Assembly (NCBI GenBank): GCA_934565855.1
Contig: CAKTIO010000005.1
Location: forward strand, 1-64,000
Direction: 5' to 3'
DNA length: 64,000 bases
DNA from: an uncultured Dysosmobacter sp.
Lineage (GTDB): Bacteria; Bacillota; Clostridia; Oscillospirales; Oscillospiraceae
Under the pieces are notes generated by a model. That model made no database searches. It was not told the DNA's origin and worked only from the letters and a program-made list of their open reading frames with translations. Each line of letters begins with the position of its first letter. Position 1 is the first letter of the stretch. Made by a program: the position numbers and the translations under genes. Below are positions 22,968-33,187 of this stretch, piece after piece.

Positions 22968-23996
22968 ATGGAGCAATGGGTTCCGGAGTATTATGACGCA
23001 TTTCAATGCATGGCAGGCAGCTGTCCGAAAAGCTGCTGCACCGGATGGGAAATTTGTCTGGATAGCGGTACAGCTGCTTTTTACCGGACGGTTCCGGGGG
23101 AGTTGGGAGTGTGCCTGCGGGAAAAAATGAAGCAGGATGCTGACGGTGACCTGTGCTTTTCTATGGATGGTGACCGCTGTCCCTTTTTGAACCGGGAGAA
23201 TTTGTGTGAGATCCATTTGCAGCTGGACGAGGAGCATACCAGTCAGACCTGTCAGACCCACCCCCGCTTTACAGAGGAATATGGCCCCTTCTGTGAGACA
23301 CATTTATCGGCATCCTGTCCGGCAGCAGCGGCATTGCTGCTGGGTGATGAGGGAGCCTTGACCTACCAACGGCGGGAGTGCGGCGGGGAGCCGGAGCCGG
23401 GGGACGCATGGCTGGAGCCTTTGCGGTCCTTCCGGGAAACACTGCTGAAGCTGCTGTATAACCGCGCAATTCCTGTTTCCGAACGGCTGTGCCGTGTACT
23501 GGCGTTGGCGGAAAGAGCCCAGGAGGCATTGAACCGGGAAGCCTTGGAGGAATTGTATGCTATTTTTGCGGAAAATATAGAGATGCCAAATGGGCCGGAG
23601 CCAGAGGAGCTGCTGTTTCCGGCAGCGTGGTTTCAGCTGGAGCAGCTGGAGATTCTGGAGAAGGACTGGCTGCCGCTGCTGGAGCAATGCCGGCAGTCAC
23701 CGGGAGCGGTACACTGTTCAGATCAAGCGGCTGAACGCCTGATGACCTATTTCCTGTACCGTTATCTGCTGAAAGCGGTAAACGATGGAGATTTGCTGGG
23801 AAAGATACAGCTGAGTCTGTTCAGCGTGATGGTCATTCGGCGTTTGACAGCCTGGGAGACGCTTTGCCCGGCGGTATACCGTTATTGCCGGGAGATCGAG
23901 CATGACGAAGAGAATCTGGCGGCACTTCAGGAGGCGTTTGCGTGGGAAACGGCATTTCAGCCTGCTGCTTTCTATCAGGAATTAAAAATGTGGTAA
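22968..23996 (+). CDS. fliB: FliB-like flagellin lysine-N-methylase
   Basis: A 342-residue protein with the cysteine pattern of the FliB family: YYDAFQCMAGSCPKSCCTGW at the N-terminus and later CPFLNRENLCEI, CQTHPR and CPAAA, probably binding a metal cluster. FliB methylates flagellin lysines in Salmonella; in non-motile Clostridia homologues are frequent and the target is unknown. No flagellar gene is in the window. ATG 22968 follows AAGGGAG by 11 nt; the longer frame from 22827 has no coding character. Confidence 0.75.
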   Translation: MEQWVPEYYDAFQCMAGSCPKSCCTGWEICLDSGTAAFYRTVPGELGVCLREKMKQDADGDLCFSMDGDRCPFLNRENLCEIHLQLDEEHTSQTCQTHPRFTEEYGPFCETHLSASCPAAAALLLGDEGALTYQRRECGGEPEPGDAWLEPLRSFRETLLKLLYNRAIPVSERLCRVLALAERAQEALNREALEELYAIFAENIEMPNGPEPEELLFPAAWFQLEQLEILEKDWLPLLEQCRQSPGAVHCSDQAAERLMTYFLYRYLLKAVNDGDLLGKIQLSLFSVMVIRRLTAWETLCPAVYRYCREIEHDEENLAALQEAFAWETAFQPAAFYQELKMW

Positions 23997-24012
23997 TTTC
24001 AAACAAACGGTA

Positions 24013-24041
24013 TTGACAAAAATGCGGATACATTGTATATT
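24013..24041 (+). promoter_or_regulatory. Promoter of the structured RNA
   Basis: TTGACA (24013-24018), 17-nt spacer, TATATT (24036-24041), giving a start near 24048. Confidence 0.7.
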
Positions 24042-24047
24042 ATAGAC

Positions 24048-24357
24048 ACAGGGGGTGAGTCCAATGGGATAAGACCCAGAGGCAAAGAACCGTTTCCCTG
24101 TAAATGGCGAAGAGAATCCGTGTAAAAAAGACTTACCAAATACGAAACAGCGCTCAGTACCCTGAGATACACGAGCTGACATCCGGTAGGAATGCAGACT
24201 GCGTGAACGAACTGGTTTTATGGATTGGCAGGTGATTTTCAGAAGCGGACTCTCCCCAGAAAATCTGTAGAAAGCAAGAGGTAACTGCTGCGTGACAGAA
24301 ACACCGAATCAGAAGTGACCCCGCCAACTCATTGGAGGTTGGCGGGGTCGATGTTTT
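24048..24357 (+). ncRNA. Unassigned structured RNA, about 300 nt
   Basis: A stretch with its own strong promoter and a strong terminator (GACCCCGCCAAC / GTTGGCGGGGTC, 24317-24349, then TTTTT) but no ORF. GGGGGT at the 5' end can pair with the ACCCC near 24318, and further local stems are visible, for example GGG..GACCC near 24080. It does not look like tmRNA, SRP RNA, RNase P or a T-box. A raiA-motif or 6S-type RNA is possible but unproven by eye. Confidence 0.6.
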
Positions 24358-24384
24358 TATGCGCAGAGACTCCTGTGCTTTGAT

Positions 24385-24428
24385 AAAAGGAAGCGCTCCC
24401 AGTCCACAGACCGGGAGCGCTTCCTTTT
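24385..24428. terminator. Bidirectional terminator after gapA
   Basis: AAAAGGAAGCGCTCCC and GGGAGCGCTTCCTTTT form a 16-bp perfect stem with T-runs on both sides. Confidence 0.9.
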
Positions 24429-24451
24429 GCTGATATATGGGAGAATCGCGC

Positions 24452-25486
<1,035 letters not shown>

Positions 25487-25527
25487 CTAATGTCGGCGGC
25501 CCATTTTGGTACCCAGGACCGCTAAAA

Positions 25528-25613
25528 AACGTTTGCGTAAACGTTATGTTAAACGATTGTATTAAGTATACTACCATATTATCAAAAATGCCGCAAGTGG
25601 CATTTTTGATAAT
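25528..25613 (-). promoter_or_regulatory. gapA promoter with LacI-type operator
   Basis: Minus strand TTGATA (25584-25579), 17-nt spacer, TACAAT (25561-25556). Just downstream of the start is the palindrome AACGTTTGCGTAAACGTT (25528-25545), a typical LacI/CcpA-class operator. A 15-bp inverted repeat (25578-25592 with 25599-25613) overlaps the -35, and TTAAACCGTTTGA (about 25616-25628) is a second operator-like site. Confidence 0.65.
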
Positions 25614-25703
25614 GTTAAACCGTTTGAATTGTCTATAGTGAATAGTTTTTTGAAGAAATACGAAGAAAACCAGGAATTTACAGAGAGAAAGGCGAAAAAA
25701 CAC

Positions 25704-25732
25704 TTGACGCTTCCAGAAGAACACTCTATACT
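25704..25732 (+). promoter_or_regulatory. Promoter of the LacI-family gene
   Basis: TTGACG (25704-25709), 17-nt spacer, TATACT (25727-25732). Confidence 0.65.
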
Positions 25733-25788
25733 AAGCTTGAAGAAATAATTACGCAAAAACAGCTTCCTTTGCGCAAGAGGGTGAAAAG

Positions 25789-26805
25789 ATGAAAGTGACC
25801 ATTAGCGATGTGGCAAAAATGGCAGGAGTTTCCACCGCGACCGTTTCCCACACCATCAACAATACCCGGTATGTGTCCGGGGAGACAAAGGAAAAGGTCT
25901 ATCAGGCCATCGCCGCATTGGGATATACGCCGGATGCCTCCGCCAGAAGCTTCCGGACGGGAAAGAAAAAGACCATTGGCTTTGTGGTGCCGGATATTTC
26001 CAACAAGTTTTTTGCCACCATGCTGGAGACCGTGGAGCATGCCCTGTCCCAGCAGGGATACCATCTGATCATTGCCAATACCAAGGAGAACATGGACCGG
26101 GAGGAGACCAATATCCGCCTGCTGTCCGCCGGATTGGTGGACGGACTGCTGGTGGCAAGTACGATGGATGACTTTGACCGCTTTTCCAGCCTGATCCCGG
26201 CGGGCTTTCCGGTGGTTCTGGTGGACCGTGTGTTTGAAACGAAAAAGTTTTCCTCCATCTGTGTGTCCAACTTCCAGCCCATTTACCGCAGTGTCTGCCG
26301 CTTGGCAGGAAAGGGTGACCAGCGCATTGGCATCATTGGCGGACTGCCGCGGCTGAGTACCACCAAGGAGCGGATCTCCGCCTATGAGCAGGCAATGACC
26401 GACTGCGGGCTGACGGAGGATGAGACGCTGATCCGCTATGGCGATTCGATGGAGAACAGCGCCGGACAGTGCCTGGAGGAGCTGCTGGAGCTGCACTGTG
26501 ACGCGGTAATCGTTACCAATGGACTGATGGCATCAGATACCATCATGTATCTGCATAAAAAGGGGCTGCAGCCCGGAAGAGATATCGATCTGGTCAGCTT
26601 TGTGGATTATGACTCCAGCTTTTATCAGCTGTTTGCCAACCAGATGGATTCCATTATTCAGCCGGTGGAGGAGTTGGGGCAGGCGGCGGCGGAACAGATC
26701 CTCAAGCGCATTGAGGAGCCGGACGCGCCCATCTTTGAAAAGGTGCTGGCGTCTACCTACCGTCCCTTTACACAGGCGGCTTCTTGGAACCATTCAGACC
26801 GGTAA
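25789..26805 (+). CDS. LacI-family transcriptional regulator
   Basis: A 338-residue LacI/GalR protein. The HTH (VTISDVAKMAGVSTATVSHTIN) is followed by the hinge helix (SARSFRTGKKK) and a periplasmic-binding-like effector domain (IGFVVPDISNKFFATML). It is divergent from gapA, and LacI-type palindromes lie between the two, so it probably controls gapA and perhaps itself in response to a sugar phosphate. The HPr-Ser-P-binding face of CcpA was not recognised, so CcpA identity is not claimed. Confidence 0.88.
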   Translation: MKVTISDVAKMAGVSTATVSHTINNTRYVSGETKEKVYQAIAALGYTPDASARSFRTGKKKTIGFVVPDISNKFFATMLETVEHALSQQGYHLIIANTKENMDREETNIRLLSAGLVDGLLVASTMDDFDRFSSLIPAGFPVVLVDRVFETKKFSSICVSNFQPIYRSVCRLAGKGDQRIGIIGGLPRLSTTKERISAYEQAMTDCGLTEDETLIRYGDSMENSAGQCLEELLELHCDAVIVTNGLMASDTIMYLHKKGLQPGRDIDLVSFVDYDSSFYQLFANQMDSIIQPVEELGQAAAEQILKRIEEPDAPIFEKVLASTYRPFTQAASWNHSDR

Positions 26806-26830
26806 ACAGCCATAAGAACACAGAGAGAAG

Positions 26831-26871
26831 AAAGCACCGCGTTTCCCATCTGGGAGACGCGGTGCTTTTTG
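26831..26871. terminator. Terminator between lacI-type gene and transketolase
   Basis: AAAGCACCGCGTTTCCC pairs with GGGAGACGCGGTGCTTT around a 4-nt loop, with T-runs on both strands. Confidence 0.85.
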
Positions 26872-26901
26872 CGGATTTCAAAAGGCAGAGGTTTATTTTT
26901 A

Positions 26902-27828
26902 TTACAGTCCTGCCTTGATGCTGGCTGCAATCTGGGGAGCTGTCAGACCGTACTCCCGCAGCACGTCCATTGCCTTGCCGGACTGACCGAACTGGTCCTG
27001 CACACCGATTTTCTGGAAACCGCAGGAGACCTTGCCCATCAGAACGTCTGCCACGGCGTCACCCAGACCGCCGATGACGCTGTGCTCTTCCACGGTGACG
27101 ACCTTGCCGCACTGCTTGGCGTACTTGGTCACGCATTCCGCGTCAATGGGCTTGATGGTGTGGACGTTGATCACGGCGGCAGAGATGCCGTCTGCCTCCA
27201 GCAGCTTGGCTGCTTCCAGAGATTCATTGACCATCAGACCACAGGCAAAGATGGCGACGTCCCGACCTTCCCGCAGTACGTTTGCCTTACCGATCTCAAA
27301 GGGATAGTCCTCTTCAAAAACCGGAGTGGCAAGCCGCGCGGTCCGCAGATAGGCGGGACCCTGCATCTCTGCCAGGGCAAACACAGCCTTCCGGGTCTCC
27401 TTGGCGTCGGCGGGAACGATGACCGTCATGCCGGGGATGACCCGCATCAGGGCAATGTCCTCAATCGCCTGATGGCTGCCTCCGTCCTCACCCACGGACA
27501 GACCTGCGTGGGACAGACACAGCTTGACGTTGAACTTGGGATAGGCAATGGAGTTGCGGACCTGCTCATATGCGCGTCCTGCACCGAACATGGCGAAGGT
27601 GGAGCAGAAGGGAATCAGTCCCATAGTGGAAAGCCCTGCGGCGGTGTTCATCATGTTCGCCTCCGCAATGCCCATGTCAAAGAAACGGTCGGGGAAGGCA
27701 GCCTTGAAATACTTGGTCATGGTGGCGCCGGCAAGGTCGGCGTCCAGAACGACGATCTTCTCATTCTGCTCGCCTAACTCTACCAGTGCTTTGCCGTATG
27801 CCTCACGGGTTGCAATTTTATCAGCCAT
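26902..27828 (-). CDS. Transketolase C-terminal subunit
   Basis: A 308-residue protein equal to the pyrimidine-binding plus C-terminal domains of transketolase (KIVVLDADLAGATMTKYF, then DMGIAEANMMNTAAGLSTMG with the catalytic Glu that activates thiamine diphosphate, and GEDGGSHQAIED). With the separate N-terminal subunit it forms the split transketolase common in Clostridia, linking glycolysis and the pentose phosphate pathway. GAAAGGAAG precedes the ATG, and the gap to the upstream subunit is 58 nt. Confidence 0.93.
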   Translation of the reverse strand: MADKIATREAYGKALVELGEQNEKIVVLDADLAGATMTKYFKAAFPDRFFDMGIAEANMMNTAAGLSTMGLIPFCSTFAMFGAGRAYEQVRNSIAYPKFNVKLCLSHAGLSVGEDGGSHQAIEDIALMRVIPGMTVIVPADAKETRKAVFALAEMQGPAYLRTARLATPVFEEDYPFEIGKANVLREGRDVAIFACGLMVNESLEAAKLLEADGISAAVINVHTIKPIDAECVTKYAKQCGKVVTVEEHSVIGGLGDAVADVLMGKVSCGFQKIGVQDQFGQSGKAMDVLREYGLTAPQIAASIKAGL

Positions 27829-27886
27829 AATATCTTCCTTTCAGCGAAACGGTGTTTCGAGAAGCTTGTATTTTTCAGAAATCGGG

Positions 27887-28699
27887 TCAGTCAGCCAGCT
27901 CTTTCAGAGCCTGCTCACGCTGCTCGGCGTTGGGAGCCTTGCCATGCCAGCCAGCCTGGTTTTCCATGAAGGAAACACCCTTGCCCTTGACCGTGTGGGC
28001 AATGATGCACTTGGGCTTACCGGGCATGGTCTTCATTTCCAGTGCGGGCAGGACCTGCGTCAGATCGTTGCCATCGGCAACCTCGACTACGTCAAAGCCG
28101 AAAGCGCGCATCTTGGCGGGGAGATCACCCAGAGACATGACCTCATCGTTGGTGCCGTCGATCTGCAGACCGTTCCAGTCGATCATCACAGTCAGATTGT
28201 CCAGCTTATAGTGCGCGGCGGACATGAAGGCTTCCCACAGCTGTCCCTCCTGGCACTCACCGTCACCGCAGAGAACGAAGACCTTGGTGTCCTTTTTCAG
28301 GTGCTTGGCGCCCAGAGCCATACCTACGGCAATGGAAGCACCCTGCCCCAGGGAGCCGGTGGAGGCGTCTACACCGGGGACCTTTTTGGCATCGGGATGT
28401 CCCTGCAGGATGCTGTGCAGCTGGCGGAAATTGGTGAATTCATCCCGGGAGATGAAGCCCATCTCTGCCAGAATGGCGTAATAACAGGGAGCGGCGTGTC
28501 CTTTGGAAAGAACAAAACGGTCCCGGTCCTCCCATTTGGGATTCTTGGGATCCACCCGCATCTGGGTGTAGAAAACTCCGGTCATCAGCTCTACAGCGGA
28601 CAGAGATCCGCCGGGGTGTCCGCTGCCTGCGTTTGCTGTCATATTGATGATGTCGCGGCGGACCTGAGTGCAGACCTTTGCAAGTTCTTGGGTCGTCAT
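27887..28699 (-). CDS. Transketolase N-terminal subunit
   Basis: A 270-residue diphosphate-binding half of a split transketolase (SGHPGGSLSAVE, SKGHAAPCYYAIL, GDGECQEGQLWEA for ThDP/Mg2+). ATG 28699 has GGAGGG 6 nt upstream; the frame extends to 28741 without a site. It is the first gene of a two-gene operon with the C-terminal subunit, and both chains are needed for an active heterotetramer. Confidence 0.93.
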   Translation of the reverse strand: MTTQELAKVCTQVRRDIINMTANAGSGHPGGSLSAVELMTGVFYTQMRVDPKNPKWEDRDRFVLSKGHAAPCYYAILAEMGFISRDEFTNFRQLHSILQGHPDAKKVPGVDASTGSLGQGASIAVGMALGAKHLKKDTKVFVLCGDGECQEGQLWEAFMSAAHYKLDNLTVMIDWNGLQIDGTNDEVMSLGDLPAKMRAFGFDVVEVADGNDLTQVLPALEMKTMPGKPKCIIAHTVKGKGVSFMENQAGWHGKAPNAEQREQALKELAD

Positions 28700-28940
28700 A
28701 GCTTTCCCTCCATATACAAAAGTGAATTCTTCACAGGGCATAACAAACTATTTTAAGGCTATCATAGTTGGTTGGGACTGTCAAGCAAGGGACTTTACGA
28801 AAATGCGGGAGTTTTTTGCCCTGCCTGGGGTGGCCAGCGGATCCATATGGAAAAAGCGGGGGAGGGAGTCTTGCGCGGGACTGTTTTTTTCATTATAATA
28901 CGATTAAAACACGGTGACAGAAAGGAACACGAGAATCCGT

Positions 28941-30125
28941 ATGAAATACAATTTTGATGAGGTCATCGACCGCTCCGGCAACCATTCGGCAAAGTACGAT
29001 GAGCGGAAGAAGAAATTCGGCACGGAGGATGTGATCCCTCTGTGGATCGCGGATATGGATTTCCGGACAGCGCAGCCCATCATTGATGCGCTGCGTGCCC
29101 GGGCGGAGGAAGGACTCTGGGGCTATACCGCCCGTCCGGACAGCTATTTTCAGGCGATCCGGGACTGGCAGCGCCGCCGGAACGGCTGGGACATTCCGCT
29201 GGAACGGCTCAGCTGGAGCCTGGGGGTGGTGCAGACCATTTCAGCAATGGTCAAGCTGTTTACACCGGAGGGCGGCACGGTTCTGATCCAGACGCCGGTG
29301 TACTCCGAGTTTTACGACATGGCGGAGGCATGGCACAGAAGGGTGCTGGAAAATCCGCTGGTGGAGGGACCGGACGGTTGGCACATTGATTGGACGGACC
29401 TTGAAGAAAAGCTTCAGCAGGCAGATCTGTTTGTTCTGTGCAATCCTCACAATCCGCTGGGCATTGTCTGGAAGCCGGAGGAGCTGCAGAAAATGGCAGA
29501 GCTGTGCATCCGCTATGGGGTGAAGCTGCTGTCGGATGAGATCCATTCCGACCTGATCTTCCACGGAAAGAAGCACACGCCGGTGGCAGCGCTTTCACCG
29601 GAGATCGCGGCGCATGTGACCACGGCGTTCTCCGGAACAAAGACCTTTAATCTGGCTGGACTTCAGGCATCTGCGGTGGTGTTCCCCAACGTACATATGA
29701 AGCAGGTGTTTGACCACTTCTGGCAGTGCATGGACATCCATAGAAACAACGCCTTCAGCCTGACGGCGATGGAAACGGCATTCCGTCAGGGCGAGGAGTG
29801 GCTGGAACAGCTGCTGCCGTATCTCTCGGAAAACTTTGACTTCGTAGTGGATTATTGCCGCAGGCACATTCCGCAGATCAAGACCTATGCGCCGGACGCC
29901 ACATACCTGATGTGGCTGGACTGCCGAGAGCTGGGGCTTTCCGACCAGCAGCTGCATGACTTCATGATTGAAAAGGCAAGGCTGGGGCTGAACGATGGCT
30001 GCAGCTTCGGGCGCAGCCTTCACGGCTTTATGCGGCTGAATGCCGCCTGCCCCCGCAGCGTACTGAAAACCGCCATGAAGCAGCTGGAATCGGCGGTCAA
30101 TGCCCTGATGGCGGAAAAAGGCTGA
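28941..30125 (+). CDS. MalY/PatB family aminotransferase (cystathionine beta-lyase type)
   Basis: A 394-residue PLP-dependent fold-type I enzyme (KYNFDEVIDRSGNHSAKYDER at the start, IPLWIADMDF for the family, CNPHNPLG, and the Schiff-base lysine in SGTKTFNLAGLQ). PatB/MalY proteins cleave cystathionine or cysteine and make homocysteine, sulfide or thiols. The ATG has AAAGGA 14 nt upstream, somewhat far, and GTG 28914 in frame is an alternative. It lies 28 nt before fumC, so they may be cotranscribed. Confidence 0.9.
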   Translation: MKYNFDEVIDRSGNHSAKYDERKKKFGTEDVIPLWIADMDFRTAQPIIDALRARAEEGLWGYTARPDSYFQAIRDWQRRRNGWDIPLERLSWSLGVVQTISAMVKLFTPEGGTVLIQTPVYSEFYDMAEAWHRRVLENPLVEGPDGWHIDWTDLEEKLQQADLFVLCNPHNPLGIVWKPEELQKMAELCIRYGVKLLSDEIHSDLIFHGKKHTPVAALSPEIAAHVTTAFSGTKTFNLAGLQASAVVFPNVHMKQVFDHFWQCMDIHRNNAFSLTAMETAFRQGEEWLEQLLPYLSENFDFVVDYCRRHIPQIKTYAPDATYLMWLDCRELGLSDQQLHDFMIEKARLGLNDGCSFGRSLHGFMRLNAACPRSVLKTAMKQLESAVNALMAEKG

Positions 30126-30153
30126 CAAGCAACAGAGAAAGGGGAAGGAACGT

Positions 30154-31512
30154 ATGAATACCCGCATCGAACACGACACTATGGGCGAGATCGCCGTCCC
30201 GGAGGAGCATTACTGGGGGGCGCAGACCCAGCGCAGCTTTGAGAACTTCAAGATCGGCGGCGAACGGCAGCCGAAGGAGATCATTGCAGCGTTTGCCTAT
30301 CTGAAATCTGCCTGCGCACAAGCCAACGCAGACGTGGGAAAGCTGAGCCACGAGCAGGCGGATGCTATTTCCGCTGTGTGCGACGAGATTTTAGCAGGAA
30401 AGTGGGACGAGGAATTTCCTCTGGTGGTCTGGCAGACCGGCAGCGGCACCCAGACCAATATGAACGTCAACGAGGTGATCGCACATCTGGCTGCCGCCAA
30501 GGGCGTAACGCTGCATCCCAATGACCATGTAAATGCCTCTCAGTCCAGCAATGACACCTTCCCCTCGGCACTGCACATTGCGGCGGCGCTGGCGGTAAAG
30601 GACCGGGTGCTGCCTGCCGCCCGCCGCCTGGTGGCGTCCTTCCGGAAGCTGGAGGAAGCCTACCCGGACCTGATCCGAATCGGGCGGACGCATTTACAGG
30701 ACGCAACGCCGCTGAAGTTTGCCCAGGAGGTATCCGGCTGGCGGGAGTTGGTGGAAGCGCCCTGCCGGATGCTGGAAGCGGCGTTGCAGGAGCTGTGCCG
30801 CCTTGCCATCGGCGGTACGGCAGTGGGTACGGGGCTGAACGCGCCGCAGGGGTATGACCATATGGTCTGCGACTACCTGCAGGATATGACCGGGACGGAA
30901 TTTGTGCCGGATGAAAACAAGTTCCATGCCCTGACCAGCAAGGATGCACTGGTGTTTGCCCATGGCGCATTAAAGGCGCTGGCGGCAAACCTGATGAAGA
31001 TCGCCAACGATATCCGCTGGGAGGCAAGCGGTCCCCGCTGCGGCATGGGTGAGCTGCACATTCCGGAAAACGAACCGGGCAGCAGTATCATGCCCGGAAA
31101 GGTGAACCCCACGCAGTGCGAAGCGGTGACGATGGTAGCTGTGCAGGTGATGGGCAACGATGCGGCGATCGGCATTGCCGCCTCTCAGGGCAACTTCCAG
31201 CTGAATGTTTTCCTGCCGGTGTCGGCACTGAATTTCCTGCAATCCGCCCGCCTGTTAGCAGATGGAATGGATTCCTTCCGGATCCACTGTGTGGACGGAC
31301 TGACGCCCAATGAGGAACGGATGCAGGAGAACCTGCACCACTCCCTGATGCTGGTGACCTGTCTGACGCCGAAGATCGGCTATGAAAAAGCGGCTGCCGC
31401 CGCCAAGCGGGCGCTGCACGATGGACTTTCCCTGCGGGAAGCGGTGCTGGAGATGGGATTGCTCAGCGGAGAGGAGTTTGACGCCATCGTCCGTCCGGAA
31501 AAAATGGTTTGA
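30154..31512 (+). CDS. fumC: Class II fumarate hydratase
   Basis: A 452-residue fumarase that interconverts fumarate and malate. The superfamily signature GSSIMPGKVNPTQCE, with the catalytic Ser loop, is intact, as are TGSGTQTNMNVNEV and NDHVNASQSSND. GGGGAAGGA precedes the ATG, and the size matches Escherichia coli FumC. It is in a short operon with a PatB-type aminotransferase, an unusual partner. It could consume fumarate released by the adjacent argininosuccinate lyase pathway. Confidence 0.95.
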   Translation: MNTRIEHDTMGEIAVPEEHYWGAQTQRSFENFKIGGERQPKEIIAAFAYLKSACAQANADVGKLSHEQADAISAVCDEILAGKWDEEFPLVVWQTGSGTQTNMNVNEVIAHLAAAKGVTLHPNDHVNASQSSNDTFPSALHIAAALAVKDRVLPAARRLVASFRKLEEAYPDLIRIGRTHLQDATPLKFAQEVSGWRELVEAPCRMLEAALQELCRLAIGGTAVGTGLNAPQGYDHMVCDYLQDMTGTEFVPDENKFHALTSKDALVFAHGALKALAANLMKIANDIRWEASGPRCGMGELHIPENEPGSSIMPGKVNPTQCEAVTMVAVQVMGNDAAIGIAASQGNFQLNVFLPVSALNFLQSARLLADGMDSFRIHCVDGLTPNEERMQENLHHSLMLVTCLTPKIGYEKAAAAAKRALHDGLSLREAVLEMGLLSGEEFDAIVRPEKMV

Positions 31513-31804
31513 CAGCATTGGTCAGAAAAAGCCCGGCTGGCGGAGCAGCGCTATGCAGACGAAAATGAATATATACACAAAAAATGGATATTCTGCACCT
31601 GGGCACCTGCCGGGGCGAAAAACGGGCAAACCGCAGACAGAGCCAGAGAAATCCTTGAAATTTCAAGACAGTGTTTTGTAAAAATATGCAAAAACACCCA
31701 GAGTTTAGGAGAAAAGTTGTGCAGGATGACAGTTGAATAAATATTCGTGTTAGATGTATAATTTAAGCATCAACAAGAAATAAACAAACGGAGGCTTTGT
31801 TATT
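31513..31804 (+). promoter_or_regulatory. arg operon promoter with ARG-box-like sites
   Basis: Promoter TTGAAT (31733-31738), 18-nt spacer, TATAAT (31757-31762). The sequence TTGAATAAATATTCGTG (31733-31749) overlaps the -35 and fits the ARG-box pattern TGAATnnnnATTCA. A second similar site, TGAATATATACACA, lies at 31566-31579. ArgR repression is likely; no argR is in the window. The rest of this gap shows no gene. Confidence 0.65.
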
Positions 31805-33025
31805 ATGGATAAGAAGGATATCAAGAAGATCGTACTGGCATATTCCGGTGGTCTGGACACGTCCATCATCATTCCCTGGCTGAAGGAAAACTACAACAAC
31901 CCGGAGATCATCGCAGTGGCAGCTGACGTTGGTCAGGGCGATGAGCTGGACGGGCTGGAGGAGAAGGCACTGAAAACCGGTGCTTCCAAGCTGTATGTCG
32001 CGGATCTCACCGACGAGATGGTGGAGGACGTGATCTGGCCCGCACTGAAGATGGGCGCTACCTATGAGCAGTATCTGCTGGGCACTGCATTCGCACGTCC
32101 CGTCATTGCCAAGAAGCTGGTGGAGATCGCCAAGAAAGAGGGCGCGGACGCTATCGCCCACGGCTGCACCGGTAAGGGCAATGACCAGGTGCGTTTTGAG
32201 CTTGCCATCAAGCGTTTTGCTCCCGACATGACCATCATCGCTCCTTGGCGTGAGTGGGAGATCAAGGGTCGTGACGAGGAGATCGATTATGCAGAGGCAC
32301 ACAACGTTCCTCTGAAGATCAGCCGTGAGACCAATTATTCCAAGGATAAGAACCTGTGGCACCTGAGCCACGAGGGTCTGGATCTGGAGGACCCCACCAA
32401 CGAGCCGCAGTATGAGAAGCCCGGCTTCTTGGAAATGGGCGTTTCCCCCATTACCGCACCGGATGCACCTACATATGTGACCATTGACTTTGAAAAGGGC
32501 GTTCCCGTTGCTGTGGACGGCGAAAAGATGAAGGGCAGCGATATCATCCGTAAGCTGAACAAGCTGGGCGGTGAAAACGGCATCGGTCTGCTGGATATTG
32601 TGGAGAACCGTCTGGTGGGCATGAAGGACCGCGGCGTGTATGAGACTCCGGGTGGAACCATTCTCTACAAGGCGCACCAGTGCCTGGAGATGATCACTGT
32701 GGATAAGGACAGCGCCCATATGAAGAGCAAGCTGGCAGTGGACTTCGCGGACCTGATTTACAACGGCAAGTGGTTTACTCCCGTGCGGGAAGCCCTGTCC
32801 GCTTTCGCGGATAAGACCCAGGAGCATGTGACCGGCTCTGTGAAGCTGAAGCTGTATAAGGGCAATATGATCACGGCTTCCATCAGCTCTCCCGAGACCC
32901 TGTATTCCGAGGAGCTGGTGACCTTTAACGAGAGCAGCTATGATCAGACCAACGCCACTGGCTTCATCAACCTGTGGGGTCTGCCCGACACGGTGCTGGC
33001 TCTGCGGGAAGAGGGCAAGCTGTAA
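31805..33025 (+). CDS. argG: Argininosuccinate synthase
   Basis: A 406-residue ATP-dependent enzyme joining citrulline and aspartate to argininosuccinate. The PP-loop YSGGLDTS near residue 15 and the conserved [11 protein letters not shown] are present. GGAGG is 10 nt upstream of the ATG. It is the first gene of argGHCJBDF, transcribed from the ARG-box promoter. Confidence 0.97.
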   Translation: MDKKDIKKIVLAYSGGLDTSIIIPWLKENYNNPEIIAVAADVGQGDELDGLEEKALKTGASKLYVADLTDEMVEDVIWPALKMGATYEQYLLGTAFARPVIAKKLVEIAKKEGADAIAHGCTGKGNDQVRFELAIKRFAPDMTIIAPWREWEIKGRDEEIDYAEAHNVPLKISRETNYSKDKNLWHLSHEGLDLEDPTNEPQYEKPGFLEMGVSPITAPDAPTYVTIDFEKGVPVAVDGEKMKGSDIIRKLNKLGGENGIGLLDIVENRLVGMKDRGVYETPGGTILYKAHQCLEMITVDKDSAHMKSKLAVDFADLIYNGKWFTPVREALSAFADKTQEHVTGSVKLKLYKGNMITASISSPETLYSEELVTFNESSYDQTNATGFINLWGLPDTVLALREEGKL

Positions 33026-33187
33026 GAGATCATGGCGGTATGCTGTCAGGAAAACAGGCGGGAGCCTTCGCTCCCGCCGTTTGCCGTATTCATGAGATCG
33101 TGCGGATGGAGGAAATTTCATCTGCTGAAAAGAAAATTTGCGGCGGTGGTCAGGTCCCTCTGCCCGCTGTGAGCGAAGGAGATTACT
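33026..33187 (+). other. argG-argH spacer with GC hairpin
   Basis: A 162-nt spacer, the longest in the operon, with GGCGGGAGC..GCTCCCGCC at 33058-33079, not followed by a T-run. It may tune relative expression or mRNA stability. Confidence 0.4.
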
